A stretch of DNA of 64,000 bases from Ilex aquifolium (lineage: Eukaryota; Streptophyta; Magnoliopsida; Aquifoliales; Aquifoliaceae): contig OX637395.1 of NCBI GenBank assembly GCA_951799425.1, positions 9,010,951 through 9,074,950 of the forward strand, read 5' to 3'. Each line of letters begins with the position of its first letter. Position 1 is the first letter of the stretch. The notes beneath the pieces are model-generated. The model did no database searches. It saw only the letters and a list, made by a program, of their open reading frames with translations, and was not told the origin of the DNA. Positions 23,530 through 35,447 of the stretch are shown here, in pieces. The position numbers were made by a program, and so were the translations under genes.

Positions 23530-23896
23530 TATATAATGCTTGTAAGAGTTAGTTCTACTTTTATGGGTTAATTCGAATGGTATCGATTTAATCCCACCCT
23601 AAGATCGAATATAATCATTAATATCAATGCCATTCTTGTACCCCTCACGGGCCTCACCCCCTAAGAAGTAGCAAGTAAATAAACGATTTCTTATACTAAC
23701 AAACCCAAAAAAAAAAAAAAAACAACAAAAGTCGACTTAAGTTGTTGGGGTTGATTTTTGAAGTTTTTTTTTTTTTTTTTTGTGGTGGACAAAGACTAGT
23801 CTTTTCCTCGTAGGTCAATGTTTGTTTGTTTTTCTTTATGTTTGCATGGTGGTTAGCACGTTTAATTTCATTTGTGTGTGTGTGTGTGGTGGTGGT

Positions 23897-23925
23897 GGGG
23901 GGGGGGGGGGGGGGGGGGGGGGGGG
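23897..23925 (+). repeat. Poly-G tract, 29 G
   Basis: An uninterrupted G run after a (TG)n and (GGT)n stretch inside the duplicated intron copy. The matching place in intron 1 (about 6670-6690) is only a short G-rich patch. Confidence 0.85.
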
Positions 23926-24299
23926 AGGGGGGTGGGGGGATGTAATGTAATTGGTGTGAGCTTGCATGATGGTTGAAGAAGACGATGATCCGTCAAAAAC
24001 AACATATTAGAAGAGGTGGGAATACACTTTATGAGTAGTTATGACCTTTCAGTTTCAGACTGTGACTTGAAAGAATCCAATGTCAGCTTTTAATGAGATC
24101 ACCGTCCATTACGTCGTAACATGACGACGAATGGTGTGTGTAGCACACCATTTGTAAAATCAGGCTGCTTGGGTGGTCAAAAACGACCCATTTATGACTG
24201 GCAATGCTACCGCCAACTTACTTTTCGGTACCATACCGAAAAGTCGGTTGATTGACACATAGGTCTTTAAAACCGGTGAAACCGGTTGTTCTTTCATTA

Positions 24300-24665
24300 C
24301 TTAGCCAAACGTAACAAGTTGTACCTAACCCCAAAAGTTGCACCACCAAAACAGTTTTAACATTCAAAAAAATTGTAACCCTCCATTAAAGTTGTATCAC
24401 ATCCAATACAGTTGTACCACATACAATAAAGTTGTACCTCATCCAAAAGAGTTGTACCATATCCAATAGAGTTATACTCACATCCAAAAAAGTTGTAACC
24501 ATCAATTAAAGTTGTACCAGATCCAACTCCCCCCGCCAAAAGAGTTGGAATCCTACGGTTAAAATTGTACCCTATCCATTAAATGTGTACCTATCCAAAA
24601 GAGTTGTAATCCTACCATTAAAGTTGTAACCCACAAAAAAATTGCAAAAAATTTGTAACCAAGAG
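24300..24665. repeat. Minisatellite 'agttgtaccacatcca'
   Basis: Degenerate units of about 20-24 bp with core 'aaagttgtaccacatccaa' repeat some fifteen times. The same family recurs at 43150-43430 and, reverse complemented with changes, at 27240-28165. Its open frames are repeat by-products. Confidence 0.75.
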
Positions 24666-24949
24666 GAAAAAATCGTAACAAAAAATTGTATAAAAAAAAT
24701 AGTATTCCATTTTATCCCCTCAACTATTTGATTAGTTTCAAATTGTCTCAATTATTAACCCAATTATTAATATAGTTATATATTTAAGGGAAAATTATTT
24801 TACTTTGCCCCTATGTATTTTCTCTTCAAAAAAAATAATATGAATAAAAATATTACTTGAAGGAACAAAATAAAAATATTGTTATACTTCAGGGATGTAA
24901 GTGTAATTTATTTATGGATGAATTAAGACTGGCCGTTGGAATGGGTGAC

Positions 24950-25308
24950 CAATCCTGGTGTAATATTACACTTTTATCCTTTGATATTACACTTTTATCA
25001 TTTAATATTATACTTTTAACCTTTTGATATTACACTTTTAACCATTTGATATTAAAATTAATCAAATTAACATCCAAAATCAGTCAATAAATATTCAATT
25101 TATCAAATCAATATCAAACTAACATGCAATTTCATCCAATTAATACTCAATTCATCAAATTTACACTAAATTAACATTCAATTCTTCAAATCAACATTTA
25201 ATTTTATCTAATAAACATTTAATTCATTAAATTAACATTAAATAACATTCAATCTCATCCAATTTATATTCAAATTCATTCAATTCATAAAATTAACATG
25301 AAAAATCC
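24950..25308. repeat. AT-rich 'aacattcaattcatcaaatt' repeat, block 1
   Basis: Degenerate repeats of about 20-25 bp (aacattcaattcatcaaatt), preceded by 'attacacttttatcctttga' repeats. Broken by the LINE fragment at 25309. Confidence 0.75.
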
Positions 25309-26862
25309 TTCAAATTTTTTTTTTTTTTTTAATGGAACCTCGACGGAATTTTATTGATTAAAAAATCAAATTACACCTAGAGGGAATATGTACCTTAGCC
25401 TCGATACACGAAATAAAATAAATAGAAGCAATGCATGCATGATACAAGAATTAAAGAAATAATAAAATTATAAAGCATGCTCCTTCTTTAATGCATGTAA
25501 CCTAAAACTCAGCTCATATTAGGGCTGCATTAAAAAACAGCCATGAATGCTTGATGAGCTGAGAGCAGGAGTTTGAGCTTGATGAGCTGGAAGCTTGGTC
25601 TGGAGGCTTGAGCTAGAACTAGGAGTTAACAGTTGAACGTTTGAGCTTGGAGCTTGCTTATCAGAGAAGAAGGTGAACAGTCTATGAGATAGGGCAGCTG
25701 AACAGATGCGTGAACAAAAGAGACCAAAACACAGACTCTTGCATTTTCGATGAGAGAAACAACCTTTGAGAGATCTTCTCCCTTTGAGCACCTGCAAAAT
25801 AGCAGAGAAGAGAAGATCTTGCACATGTTCAGGCGTTGGCTTCATGCCACAGCAAAGAGAAACGAAAGCCTTTTATCTAGAAGCATGGTAGAAGATGAAT
25901 ATCCAGCATGAAGACCAAGAGACGTGGATAGATCTTGGAGGATGCAGAGGGAATTCTTCGTGGAGTGCTGGGATATAAAGGCATATGAATAGTCCTCTGC
26001 TTTCAAAGACGTCTGTAAGAATGGTGAAGAAATACAAATGTTGAAGCAGGACACCCAGAGAAAGCATCTGAAGAGAAGACAAGAACACTAAATGGGTCCA
26101 AATTTATTCTCCATATCCAATGCACCAATAAAGAAAGGGTTTGATTCTGGGTAATCATGCCCAGAAACTGAAGAGAATTCTCAGAAATTCCAAGGCAGCA
26201 TAGAAATTGAAAGTACCGGCAGTCGAAGTAGAAACAGAGATCTGAAATCTGGATTCAGCAATGGACAACAATGCAATCGAAACAGAGAACCTAAGGTGGA
26301 ATCTGAAAAGACGGAGTCTGTAAATCCGAAGGGTCTTCCAGGACATGATACAAGGGCTGCATTGTGAGTTTCCATGTCCAGGTACCTGCTATATTCTTCT
26401 CCACTTGAGCTTCTATATCTCTCATATTCGTAGAAAATGAATGATACTGTATTAAATTCTGAACTGCATTTTTGTTATGACTCTCAATCATCCAAAATTT
26501 AAGCATGTCTTATTTCTTAAGACTTTTAGCTTCATCATAGCATCTTGAAGCATTAAAAATCTTGCAGAGGTGGGAAGAAGATCCGAATTAGAATAGGTAG
26601 AAGAAGATTGGTCTGAGACCCTTTTGTTTGCCAAAAAGTCAGCCACAGAGTTACACTGTAAATGTGTTGGATTTGATAATTGAACTTGAATAGGAGAGAA
26701 GTTAATTTATGCGACAGGGACCATAATTTCCAGGAAGTGCTACATGTTTGATTAACCATATTTGCCAAGATCTGGGAATCAGTTTCAATAAAAATGTGAT
26801 TTAATCTTCATAGAAGCTCCCAGAAGGGATCTTAAGATATCGAAGAAGATCCAGACAATTTC
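25309..26862 (-). mobile_element. 5'-truncated LINE, minus strand
   Basis: On the minus strand the segment ends in a poly-A tail (poly-T at 25312-25331) preceded by 'aataaaattccgtcgagg', a common plant LINE 3' end. Near 26560-26800 the minus strand encodes an RNase H-like fragment: the 'IETDSQILANMV' motif, then a hydrophobic helix and a degraded 'HI...AD.LA..GS' end. No reverse transcriptase remains. The AT-rich repeat array resumes on the far side, so this is an insertion into the array. Confidence 0.65.
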
Positions 26863-27235
26863 ATCCAATAAACATTATATAAATAACAAATTAACATTCA
26901 ACTTCATCTAATAAACATTTAATTCTTCAACTTAACATTCAATTACATCCAATTAATATTCAATTCATAAAATTAACACAAAATTAACATTCAATTATCG
27001 AGTTTATATTCAAATTCATTAAATTAACACACAATTTATCAAATTACCATCGAAAATCATCCAATACAGGTTTAATTTAACAAATCAACATCAAAATAAC
27101 ATACAGTTTCATTCAATAAACATTTAATTCATCAAATCAGGTGAGATTTCATGGTGAGATTTTAAAGGTTTAATTTAACAACTCAACATCAAAATAAACA
27201 TACAATTTAGTTCTGACTTTTATGGTGAGATTTTA
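26863..27235. repeat. AT-rich repeat, block 2
   Basis: Continuation of the 'aacattcaattcat' array after the LINE insertion. Confidence 0.7.
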
Positions 27236-27239
27236 ACTA

Positions 27240-28165
27240 TTTTGGATAGGGTTATAACTTTTTGGGATAGAGTTTCAACTTTTTGGCTGAGGTTTCAACT
27301 TTTTTGAATTGAATTATAATTTTTTTGGGTGGGTTCTAACTGTTGGGAGGGGTTCCAACTTTTTCGGTTGGGGTTTCAACTTTTTTTGGTAGGGTTCCAA
27401 CTTTTATGGGAGAGGTTCCAACTTTTTTGGGTAGGGTTCCAACTCTTGGGGGGAGGGGTTCCAACATTTTTGGTAAGGTTCCAACTCTTGGGGGGATTCC
27501 AAATTTTTTGGGTAGGGGTTTCAACTTTTTTGGGTCAACTCTTGGGGGCAGGGGTTCCAACTTTTTTGGGTAGGGGTTCCAACTTTTTTGGATAAGGATT
27601 CCAACTCTTGGGGGAGGGGTTCCAACATTTTTGGTAGGGGTTCCAACTCTTAGGGGAGGGGTTCCAACTTTTTTGGGTATCGGTTCCAACTTTTTTGGGT
27701 ATGGGTTCCAACTTTTTTAGTAGGGGTTCCTATTTTTTTGGGTAGAGGTTCCAACTCTTGGGGCAGGGGTTCCAACTTTTTTGGGTAGGGTTCCAACTCT
27801 TGGGGGAAGGGTTCCAACATTTTTTGTAGGTGTTCCAACTCTTGGGGGGATTCCAACCTTTTTGGGTAGGGGTTCCAACTTTTTTGGGTAGGGGTTCCAA
27901 CTCTTGGGGCAGGGGTTCTTACTTTTTTGGTAGGGATTCCAACTCTTGGGGGAGGGGTTCCAACTCTTTAGCTGAGGTTCAACTTTTGGGGGGAGGGGTT
28001 TAACTTTGGGGGAGGGGTTCAACTTTTTGGCTAGTTTTTAACTTTTTTGAATTGAATTATAACTTTTTGGGTGGGTTCTAAAAGTTGGGAGAGAGTTCCA
28101 ACTTTTTTGGAGTGGGTTACAACTTTTTTGAGTAGGGGTTCCAAATTTTTTGGATAGGGTTTCCA
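27240..28165. repeat. G-rich minisatellite 'ggttccaacttttttgggta'
   Basis: About forty degenerate units of about 20-25 bp with core 'ggggttccaacttttttggg'. Stop-poor frames on both strands (VGTPT.. and VPTFLGR..) come from the unit and are not genes. Confidence 0.85.
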
Positions 28166-30832
28166 ACATTAAATTAACATTGAAATTAATTATTTAACAT
28201 TCAATTCATTAAATTAACATCAAATTAACATTCAATTCATCAAATTAACAAAATTTTGGATGTTAATTTTGATAAATTGAGTGTTAATTGGATGAATTGA
28301 ATGTCGATTTAGTGTTAATTTGATGAATTGAATATTAATTGGATGAATTAAATGTTAATTTGATATTAATTTGATGAATTAGATATTAATTTGATGAAAT
28401 TGAATGTTAATTTAATCAATTGAATGTTACTATTTTGTGTTGGGTTACATTAGGAACAAAATGAAAATAGTGTTATAGTTTAGGGGTGTAAGTGTAATTT
28501 GAACTAAGACCGGTCGTAGGAATGGTGGACCGATCGTGTGTATAATTACACTTACTTCTCCTATTATATTACACTTTTATCCCTTTGATATTACACGTTT
28601 AACCTTTTGATATTATAATTCATCAAATTAACATCCAAAATCATCCAATAAATATTCAATTTATTAAATCAACAAGTAATATGCAATTTCATCCAATTAA
28701 TACTCAATTCATCAAATTTACATCAAATTAACATTCAATTCTTCAAATCAACATTTAATTTTACCTAATAAACATTTAATTCATCAACGTAACATTCAAT
28801 CTCATCCAATTTATATTCAAATTCATTCAATTAACATTCAATTCATAAAATTAACATTGAAAATCCTCGATTTAACAAATTAACACCAAAGTAACGTGCA
28901 ATTTCATCCAATAAACGTTTAATTTTTCAAATAAATAACAAATTAACATTCAATTCTTCAAATCAACATTCAATTTCATCTAATAAACATTTAATTCATC
29001 AACTTAACATTCAATCACATCCAATTAATATTCAATTCATCAAATTAACATAAAATTAACATTCAATTCATTTAATTTATATTCAAATTCATTAAATTAA
29101 CACTCAATTTATCAAATTAGCATCGAAAATCATCCAATAAATGTTCAATTTAACAAATCAACATCAAAGTAACATACAGTTACATCCAATAAACATTTAA
29201 TTCATCAAATCAATACTAAATTAATATTCAATTCAACAAATTAACGTTCAATTTCATCTAATAACATTTAATATTCAATTCATCAAATTTATACCAACTA
29301 AACATTCAATTTCATCAAATAAACATTCAAATCATCATATTAACACCAAATTAAAATTCAATTCATCAAATTAATATTTAATTCATTAAATTAACATTCA
29401 ATTCATCAAATTAAAATATAAAATCATCTAATAAAGATTTAATTCATCAAATCAATATCAAATTAGCATTCAATTTAACAAATTAACATTTCATTTCGAA
29501 TAATAAACATTCAATTCATTAAATTAACATTTAAATTAACTATTTAACATTCAATTCATCAAATTAACACTAAATTAACTTTCAATTCTTCAAATCAATA
29601 CCAAACTAACATTCAATTCATCAAATTAACACAAGATTAATATTCAATTCATTAAATTTGCATTCAATTCTATCTAATAAACATTTAATTCATCAAATTA
29701 ACCTAACATTCAATTCCATCCAATAAAATTTTAATTTATCAAATTAACATTAAATTAACATTCAATTCATCAAATAAATATTCAAATTAACACAATATGT
29801 TAAATTAACAAATTGACATTCCATTTCGTATAATAAACTTTCAATTCATTAAATTAACATTTAAATTAACTATTTAAAATTAAATTCATCACATTAAGAT
29901 TCAATTTCATCCAATTAATATTCAATTCACCAAATTAATATTCGATTCTTCAAATGAACACTAAATTAACTTTCAATTCATCAAATTAACACAACATTAA
30001 TATTCAATTCATCAAATTCACATTCAATTCCATCTAATAAAAAATTAATTCATCAAATTAATTTAACATTCAATTTCATCAAATTAATACTAAACTAACA
30101 TTCAATTCATCCAATTTATATTCAAAATCATCAAATTAACACTAAATTCATCAAATTAACATCCAAAATCATGTAATAAAATTCAATTTATCAAACCAAC
30201 ACCAATGTAATATAGAAATTTATCGAATAAACATTTAATTCATCAAATCAACACCAAATTAACATTCAATTCAACAAATTAACATTTTATAATAAACATT
30301 CAATTCATTAAATTAACACTAAATTAATATTCAATTCATCAAATCAATACCAAATTAACATTCAATTCATCAAACTAACACTAAATTAATATAAATTGTA
30401 TGAATTGAATATATATTTGGAATTGATTTCATCAATTGAGCATAAATTTGGTGTTAATTTGACGAATGCATATGTATTGGATGAATTTAATGTTAATAGT
30501 TGAATTTAAATGTTTATTTTATTAATTGAATGTTTATTACATGAAATGTAATGTTAATTTAGCGTTGAGTTAATGAATTAAATGTTTATTTGATTAATTT
30601 TCATATTAATTTGGTGTTGATTTGATAAATTAAATTTTTATTGGATTATTTTAGATGTTAATTTTGATAAATTGAGTGTTAATTGGATGAATTGAATTTG
30701 GATTTAGGGTTAATTTGATGAACTGAATATTAATTGGATGAATTAAATGTTAATTTGATATTAATTTGATGAATTAAATATTAATTTGATGAAATTGAAT
30801 GTTAATTTACTAATTTGTGTTGGGTTTGGAAC
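28166..30832. repeat. AT-rich repeat blocks in inverted orientation
   Basis: 'aacattcaattcatcaaattaac' units occupy 28620-30400. The reverse complement ('gttaatttgatgaattgaatgtt') occupies 28255-28440 and 30400-30815. The boundary motif 'aagaccggt.gtaggaatggtggaccgatc' is repeated at about 28505 and 30880, with a diverged copy at 24927. The layout suggests foldback elements with repeat arms. No gene. Confidence 0.7.
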
Positions 30833-31464
30833 AAAATGAAAATAGTGTTATAGTTTAGGGTTGTAAGTGTAATTTAAACTAAGACCGGTTGTAGGAATGG
30901 TGGACCGATCCTGTGTATAAATTACACTTACTTATCCTATTGCACTTTTATATCCTAATCCTAAAGACGAAAGACGAAGTCGATCGTCTTCAACCATTCC
31001 GTGTCTCAGTCAGATTAGGAAGGGACTTGCGACTGTGTCTCAACCAGACCATTCCACCATTCACGCCTTCAGCCAAATCGATTCAAGCATTGAACCTAAC
31101 CTAAGATCGATTTCAAGCATTCGAAATCGATCGATTTCAAGAAGAACAAGTGAGCGAACCCTAACTCCAAAACGCCTTCGAAATCCCTTTGATTTCAAGA
31201 AGAACCAGTTTCAAGAAGAACAATTCAGCCAATCGATCGTTACCAAACTCCAAAACGCTTCAAACTCACTGTAAGTAAGTATTCTTATATGACTGTGTGT
31301 GGTCACCGTGTGTATGAGACGAGTCTGGTGTGTGTATGAGGATGTGAACTGTTCCATAGATTTATTTCTCGTATGATAGATTTATTATGTTTGATTGGGT
31401 ATGTCCTTTTTTCTGGTAATGTTTCAGAACAACGGAGATACAAGAGAATTCAACAAAAATTTAG
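30833..31464 (+). other. 5' leader of the transposon gene at 31465
   Basis: After the repeat boundary motif the base composition becomes balanced at about 30955. A donor GTAAGT at 31273 and an acceptor TTTCAG at about 31427 suggest a 5' UTR intron before ATG 31465. 'tcgatttcaagaagaac' motifs repeat within the leader. Confidence 0.4.
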
Positions 31465-32768
31465 ATGGAAACAAAGAAGAAGAGGAAGGCTGAGGGAAAG
31501 CGTCGACCAAAAGTGGATAACACTTGTTACGGTGGAATTGGGAAAATGAAGAATAAACAGGTTGGTGATCAATCCAATTGTCCAAAACCTCCGATTGTGG
31601 TACATTCCTCCAGTTGTCCAAATCCTCTCATCCAAAACAAAATAAAAATGTTGATCACTCCTCATATGTAACCATTCAAGTAAATCGTTTCTTCAATAGA
31701 AATAGTGAAGAGCTTTATCATAATCGGTTTTGTAATAGGCCTGTGTTACTAGAGCGTGGTGCTCAGTTGGATAAGATGACAAATGTGAACTGTGCTGTCA
31801 TTTTTGGTTTGCAACATTGGAATTCTATAGTTGAAATAGATAAGAAGGATAAAGCTTATGATGGATTAGTGAGGATATTTTATACAAATATGAATGACGT
31901 TGACAAGGAAGATTTGAAGTTTAAATCTTATATTAGAAATGTACATTTTGAAATGAACCCGGATTTGATTTCAAAGATATTGAAGGTTCCTTCACCCTTT
32001 ATTGTTGAGAATACTGTTACATACCCATACAAGAATCTCAGTGATAAGCCTACCACCAGGATGTTACAACAGAACTTTATGGTAGACCTTTTACTTTGAA
32101 AATAGGCACATTTTATCAAAGATATCTCACTAACATTATAGGGTTTTAAACCGTATAGTGGGATGTAATATTAATCCGAAGGGACACAATTCTGAATTTG
32201 GACTTGATAGAGCTCATCTCTTTTATGCCATTGGGAAGGGGATAAGTATAGATCTCCCTTGTCTAATATTTAATGAAATTGTTTCGGCGTTTGACCTTGA
32301 AGATAAGCGAAAAAGTCTCCCATTCCCCATCTTAATTTCAAAGATCATGATACATTCTGGAGTTGTCATTCTCCCAACGGACACTTATAAGTCCCCTATG
32401 AGTCTATTTGGTGAATGCACATTAAAAAAGAGTTTAGGGCAAACCGATGCATATGCTCCAGATGATTATGAAGAAGATCCACTACAGACAGATGGAACAA
32501 GTACTTCTGCAGGGGGGATAACAATATGGTTGTACAAATTCTTAAACAGATTTTGGCAAACCAAGAGGAGTTGCAACAAGAAATGATGGAGTCTCTAGAG
32601 CAGCTACGTGAAGACACAAAAGAGTCTCTCAAGCAGCTCCGTGGCGACACCAAAGAGTCTCTCAGGTAGCTCGAGGAAGACACCAAAGAGTCTCTAAAGC
32701 AGTTGGAGATTAAATTGTTAACTCAAAAAAATAATGAGAAGTACTCTTTTTTAGTTGTTGGATTGTAG
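31465..32768 (+). pseudogene. Plant transposon-associated protein (decayed)
   Basis: Pieces in two frames read METKKKRKAEGKRRP (basic start), then LQHWNSIVEIDKKDKAYDG and VRIFYTNM...YIRNVHFEMNPD, then VGCNINPKGHN...DLPCLIFNEI, the layout of the putative plant transposon protein domain common in Mutator-type and gag-pol-associated plant genes. A C-terminal coiled-coil repeat (EDTKESLKQL) follows. Breaks: a frameshift near 31640, another near 32095-32135, and TAG at 32667 inside the third coiled-coil repeat. It lies tail to tail with the MULE transposase. Function of the family unknown. Confidence 0.65.
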
Positions 32769-33048
32769 ATAACATTTTAGTTCAATTGTAAATATGTAAT
32801 TTTGTTGATGGTATATAAATTGAAAGTGGATGTTATGGTATTTTGTTGATGGTATGTAAATGTAAAGTGGATGTTTTTGTTGATGCTATGTAATTTCAAA
32901 GTGATGATGCTATGTTTGTAATATAATGCTAGGAATACACAATACAGTTGGTTTCTCGATGCATGTTGAAATGCTAGGAATGCACAATTGGTTTCTTGAT
33001 GCATGTTGATACACACAACATGTTGATTAGGGAACATACTTTTGCCAT

Positions 33049-35447
33049 TCAAAAAGGAGTCCAATGGTCTTCATCTTCATATGTTGGGAAGGGTTGTTGT
33101 GATCCACCAGGCTGTGAGAATGACATCTCGAGCACTGGTTCTTGTGATGCATGAGGAAAATAATGGAGATTGTGTGGTTGGTGCAACTCATCCAGATGTG
33201 ATAACGTCATGTTCTCATATGGATCATTCAAATGGGGCGTAAGTAGTGGATATTTTCTAACAGTATGTCCGATACCCCTACATTTACTACACCTTCGTGG
33301 GGTAATTGAAATGTTCTTTCGCACCCGTCCTGGATTTCCCTTAGTCTTCACAAATTTTGGGTCACCCACGCCAAATTTTCCATTTTTCACATTCATGTTG
33401 AAATGGGATATTTGAGACTCATCGTAACCTCTAGCTGCTGACTCATGGGCTTGTACAGCTGCTGACTCGTGATGGGCTTGTAGAGCAGACGTTTGTTGAT
33501 GCACCATATGTCTCACGTCGTTTGTTTTTGGCATTGACTGTGTAGTAGCACATTTTTTTGCACATAGACATGAGTCCAACATATCTTCTAGAAATTGATG
33601 GGAAACTCAAGGTATGCAACACATCATTTGTTTGATAATCGGATTTTGCAGTAATTGTCCACCTTTTCATCACACTGCTAGGAGGAAACTCTTTGAGGTG
33701 CTCACACTTCATGATGGCAATCGTATGAGAGCAGGGAAGGCCAACAGATTCAAATTTTATGCAATTACATTTAAACGTTTGAATGCCAGGATAATATTGA
33801 ACAATCCACCTAGATTCAGGTTGTGTGAATCGGGACTAGTAGTAACTTCGATGCGTTCCGCTCTCAATTTTATCCACTACAAAAAATAGACCTTCATCCT
33901 TCAATTGATCACGAACTTTGAAGAATATTTTTCTGGTATATGTCTTGGAGGCTTTCTCCTCTAAGCATTTAAGTGCTGTTGTGAGCACTGGCTCGGAGTG
34001 TTCTGACTCGTAGTCATCATTGGCCTCGGTCTCTCTGATTCGTGCCAAGCCCCTATCGTACTGCCTAACAAACTCAAATAGTCTTTGACGTGTTTTAGGA
34101 AGCGATTTAGGGATGCATTCATACTTTCAGACCGTTGCGTACTTGTTTGTCCCGCAAAAAATATCCCGCGTAAGTATACTTCGGCCCATTTGAATCTCTC
34201 TGCATAAACTTCCGCAATCCAATTATTAGTCTCCAGTCCAAATGATTCAACCATTGATTTTTATAAATCTTCAAATTCTTCCGGTGTACATCGAGTGCAC
34301 ATACATCTCTTGAATGCTTGAACAAAATTTTCAGAATTTATATTTGTGAAAGCATTTCGGGCCAAATGCCACCTACATTAGCGGTGTGTTGCCTATGGAA
34401 AGATTATTTCTATTGCAGCCGTTATTGCTCTATCCCCATCTGTAATAATGGAGATCGGCATCTTATTATCCATTGCATGAAGAAAAGTAGATAGCACCCA
34501 CACATATGTTTCCACAGTCTCATCTGATAGCAATGCACAACCAAATATAGTTGTAGCATTGTGGTGATTGACACCTGCAAATATCACAAATGGTTTCTTA
34601 TAAACATTCATTCGATATGTAGTATCAAACGTTAGTACGTCACCAAAACACTTGTAGTCCATTCGGGAAGTCGAATCTGCCCAAAACAAACAATTTAGTG
34701 AATTGTCTTCAGTGACGTTATACTTGAAATATAATAGAGGGTTCAACTCTTCCTTGGCGCTCAAGTATGCCAATGCGCTCTCCGCATCACCGTTCCTCAT
34801 TTCTTCTCTACGTTGGGATGCTACATCATTGTACAAATCCTTTGTGGTAAATCCAACATTTTGATATCCTCCCGATTGTTGCAACATGAAATCTCTAATT
34901 GACTTGTTCGTATACCAACATTACGCAAGGATACAACCTGTGCTCTGTCAGGACTCTTAACACCCCTATGTGATCGGAGAAATGGCACGCCACGTGGTGG
35001 AACCAATGGATGGTTATGCTCCTTAACAAAATCCATTACAATCCATTTTCCCGTCTTCCTATTGTACTTCACACGCAATGTTGCAAGGCATCCAACCCTT
35101 ATTAAACCTCTTAGTTCCCTTACTCGTTCGACGTGGTCCGCATTTTTTGCTGACCGATACCCTTCTCTTGAACAAACCCACCTTCTTGAAATTGTCATGT
35201 GGTTCTTGTCACACTTTAGGTCATCTTTTCGAATGCTAAATCCCGCATAACTTCCATAGGTGTTGTAAAATTCTCCTGCCTCCTCGTGTGAATCAAACGT
35301 CATTTCAAAAACTTCTTCGGATTTTAACTCATCCATCATTTTTTGCTGCATGTTCTCATTTTCAACATCATGTAACATGTCCTCCGTTACATCTTCATTT
35401 AGGTCTCTAATAACGTGCTTTCTTTTTTGTAAATATGTTGACGACAT
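33049..35447 (-). pseudogene. FAR1/FRS-type Mutator transposase (decayed)
   Basis: Minus-strand fragments in order: FAR1-type DNA-binding zinc domain (35300-34950; the GEFYNTYGSYAGFSIRK motif), MULE transposase core (34887-33960) with FDTTYRMN (first Asp), SIITDGDRAI (second Asp) and QRSESMNASLNRF (Glu), a SWIM finger CNC...GLPCSH (about 33790-33715), and a C-terminal zinc knuckle CSKCRGIGHTVRKY whose last Cys is Tyr. Breaks: a frameshift near 34885, TAG at 34395-34393 (expected Gln), a stop a few codons later, and frame changes near 34255, 33850 and 33580. It is too damaged to be active. It is divergent from the ULP1-like gene. Confidence 0.85.

Larger units (their letters stand above)
22022..24199 (+). 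repeat. Segmental duplication of ACA exon 1 and intron 1 start
   Basis: This stretch aligns with about 5496-6885: the end of exon 1, the intron donor, the 'ggtatcgatgcaatccc' block, the 'aggtgcaatcccgtgtttc' block and the closing 'caggctgcttgggtggtca' block. Because intron sequence is included, the duplication was DNA-mediated. It starts inside exon 1 (codon 22) without the start codon and is interrupted by a solo LTR (22726-23529). The copies differ just after the donor: 5740-5790 and 22258-22320 are not alignable. Confidence 0.9.

Noticed and set aside
25519..26506. Several Ser-rich minus-strand frames
   Set aside because: They lie in the 3' part of the LINE fragment and show no domain except the RNase H-like piece near 26560-26800.
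27329..28022. VGTP/VPTF repeat proteins on both strands
   Set aside because: Translation of a short G-rich minisatellite.
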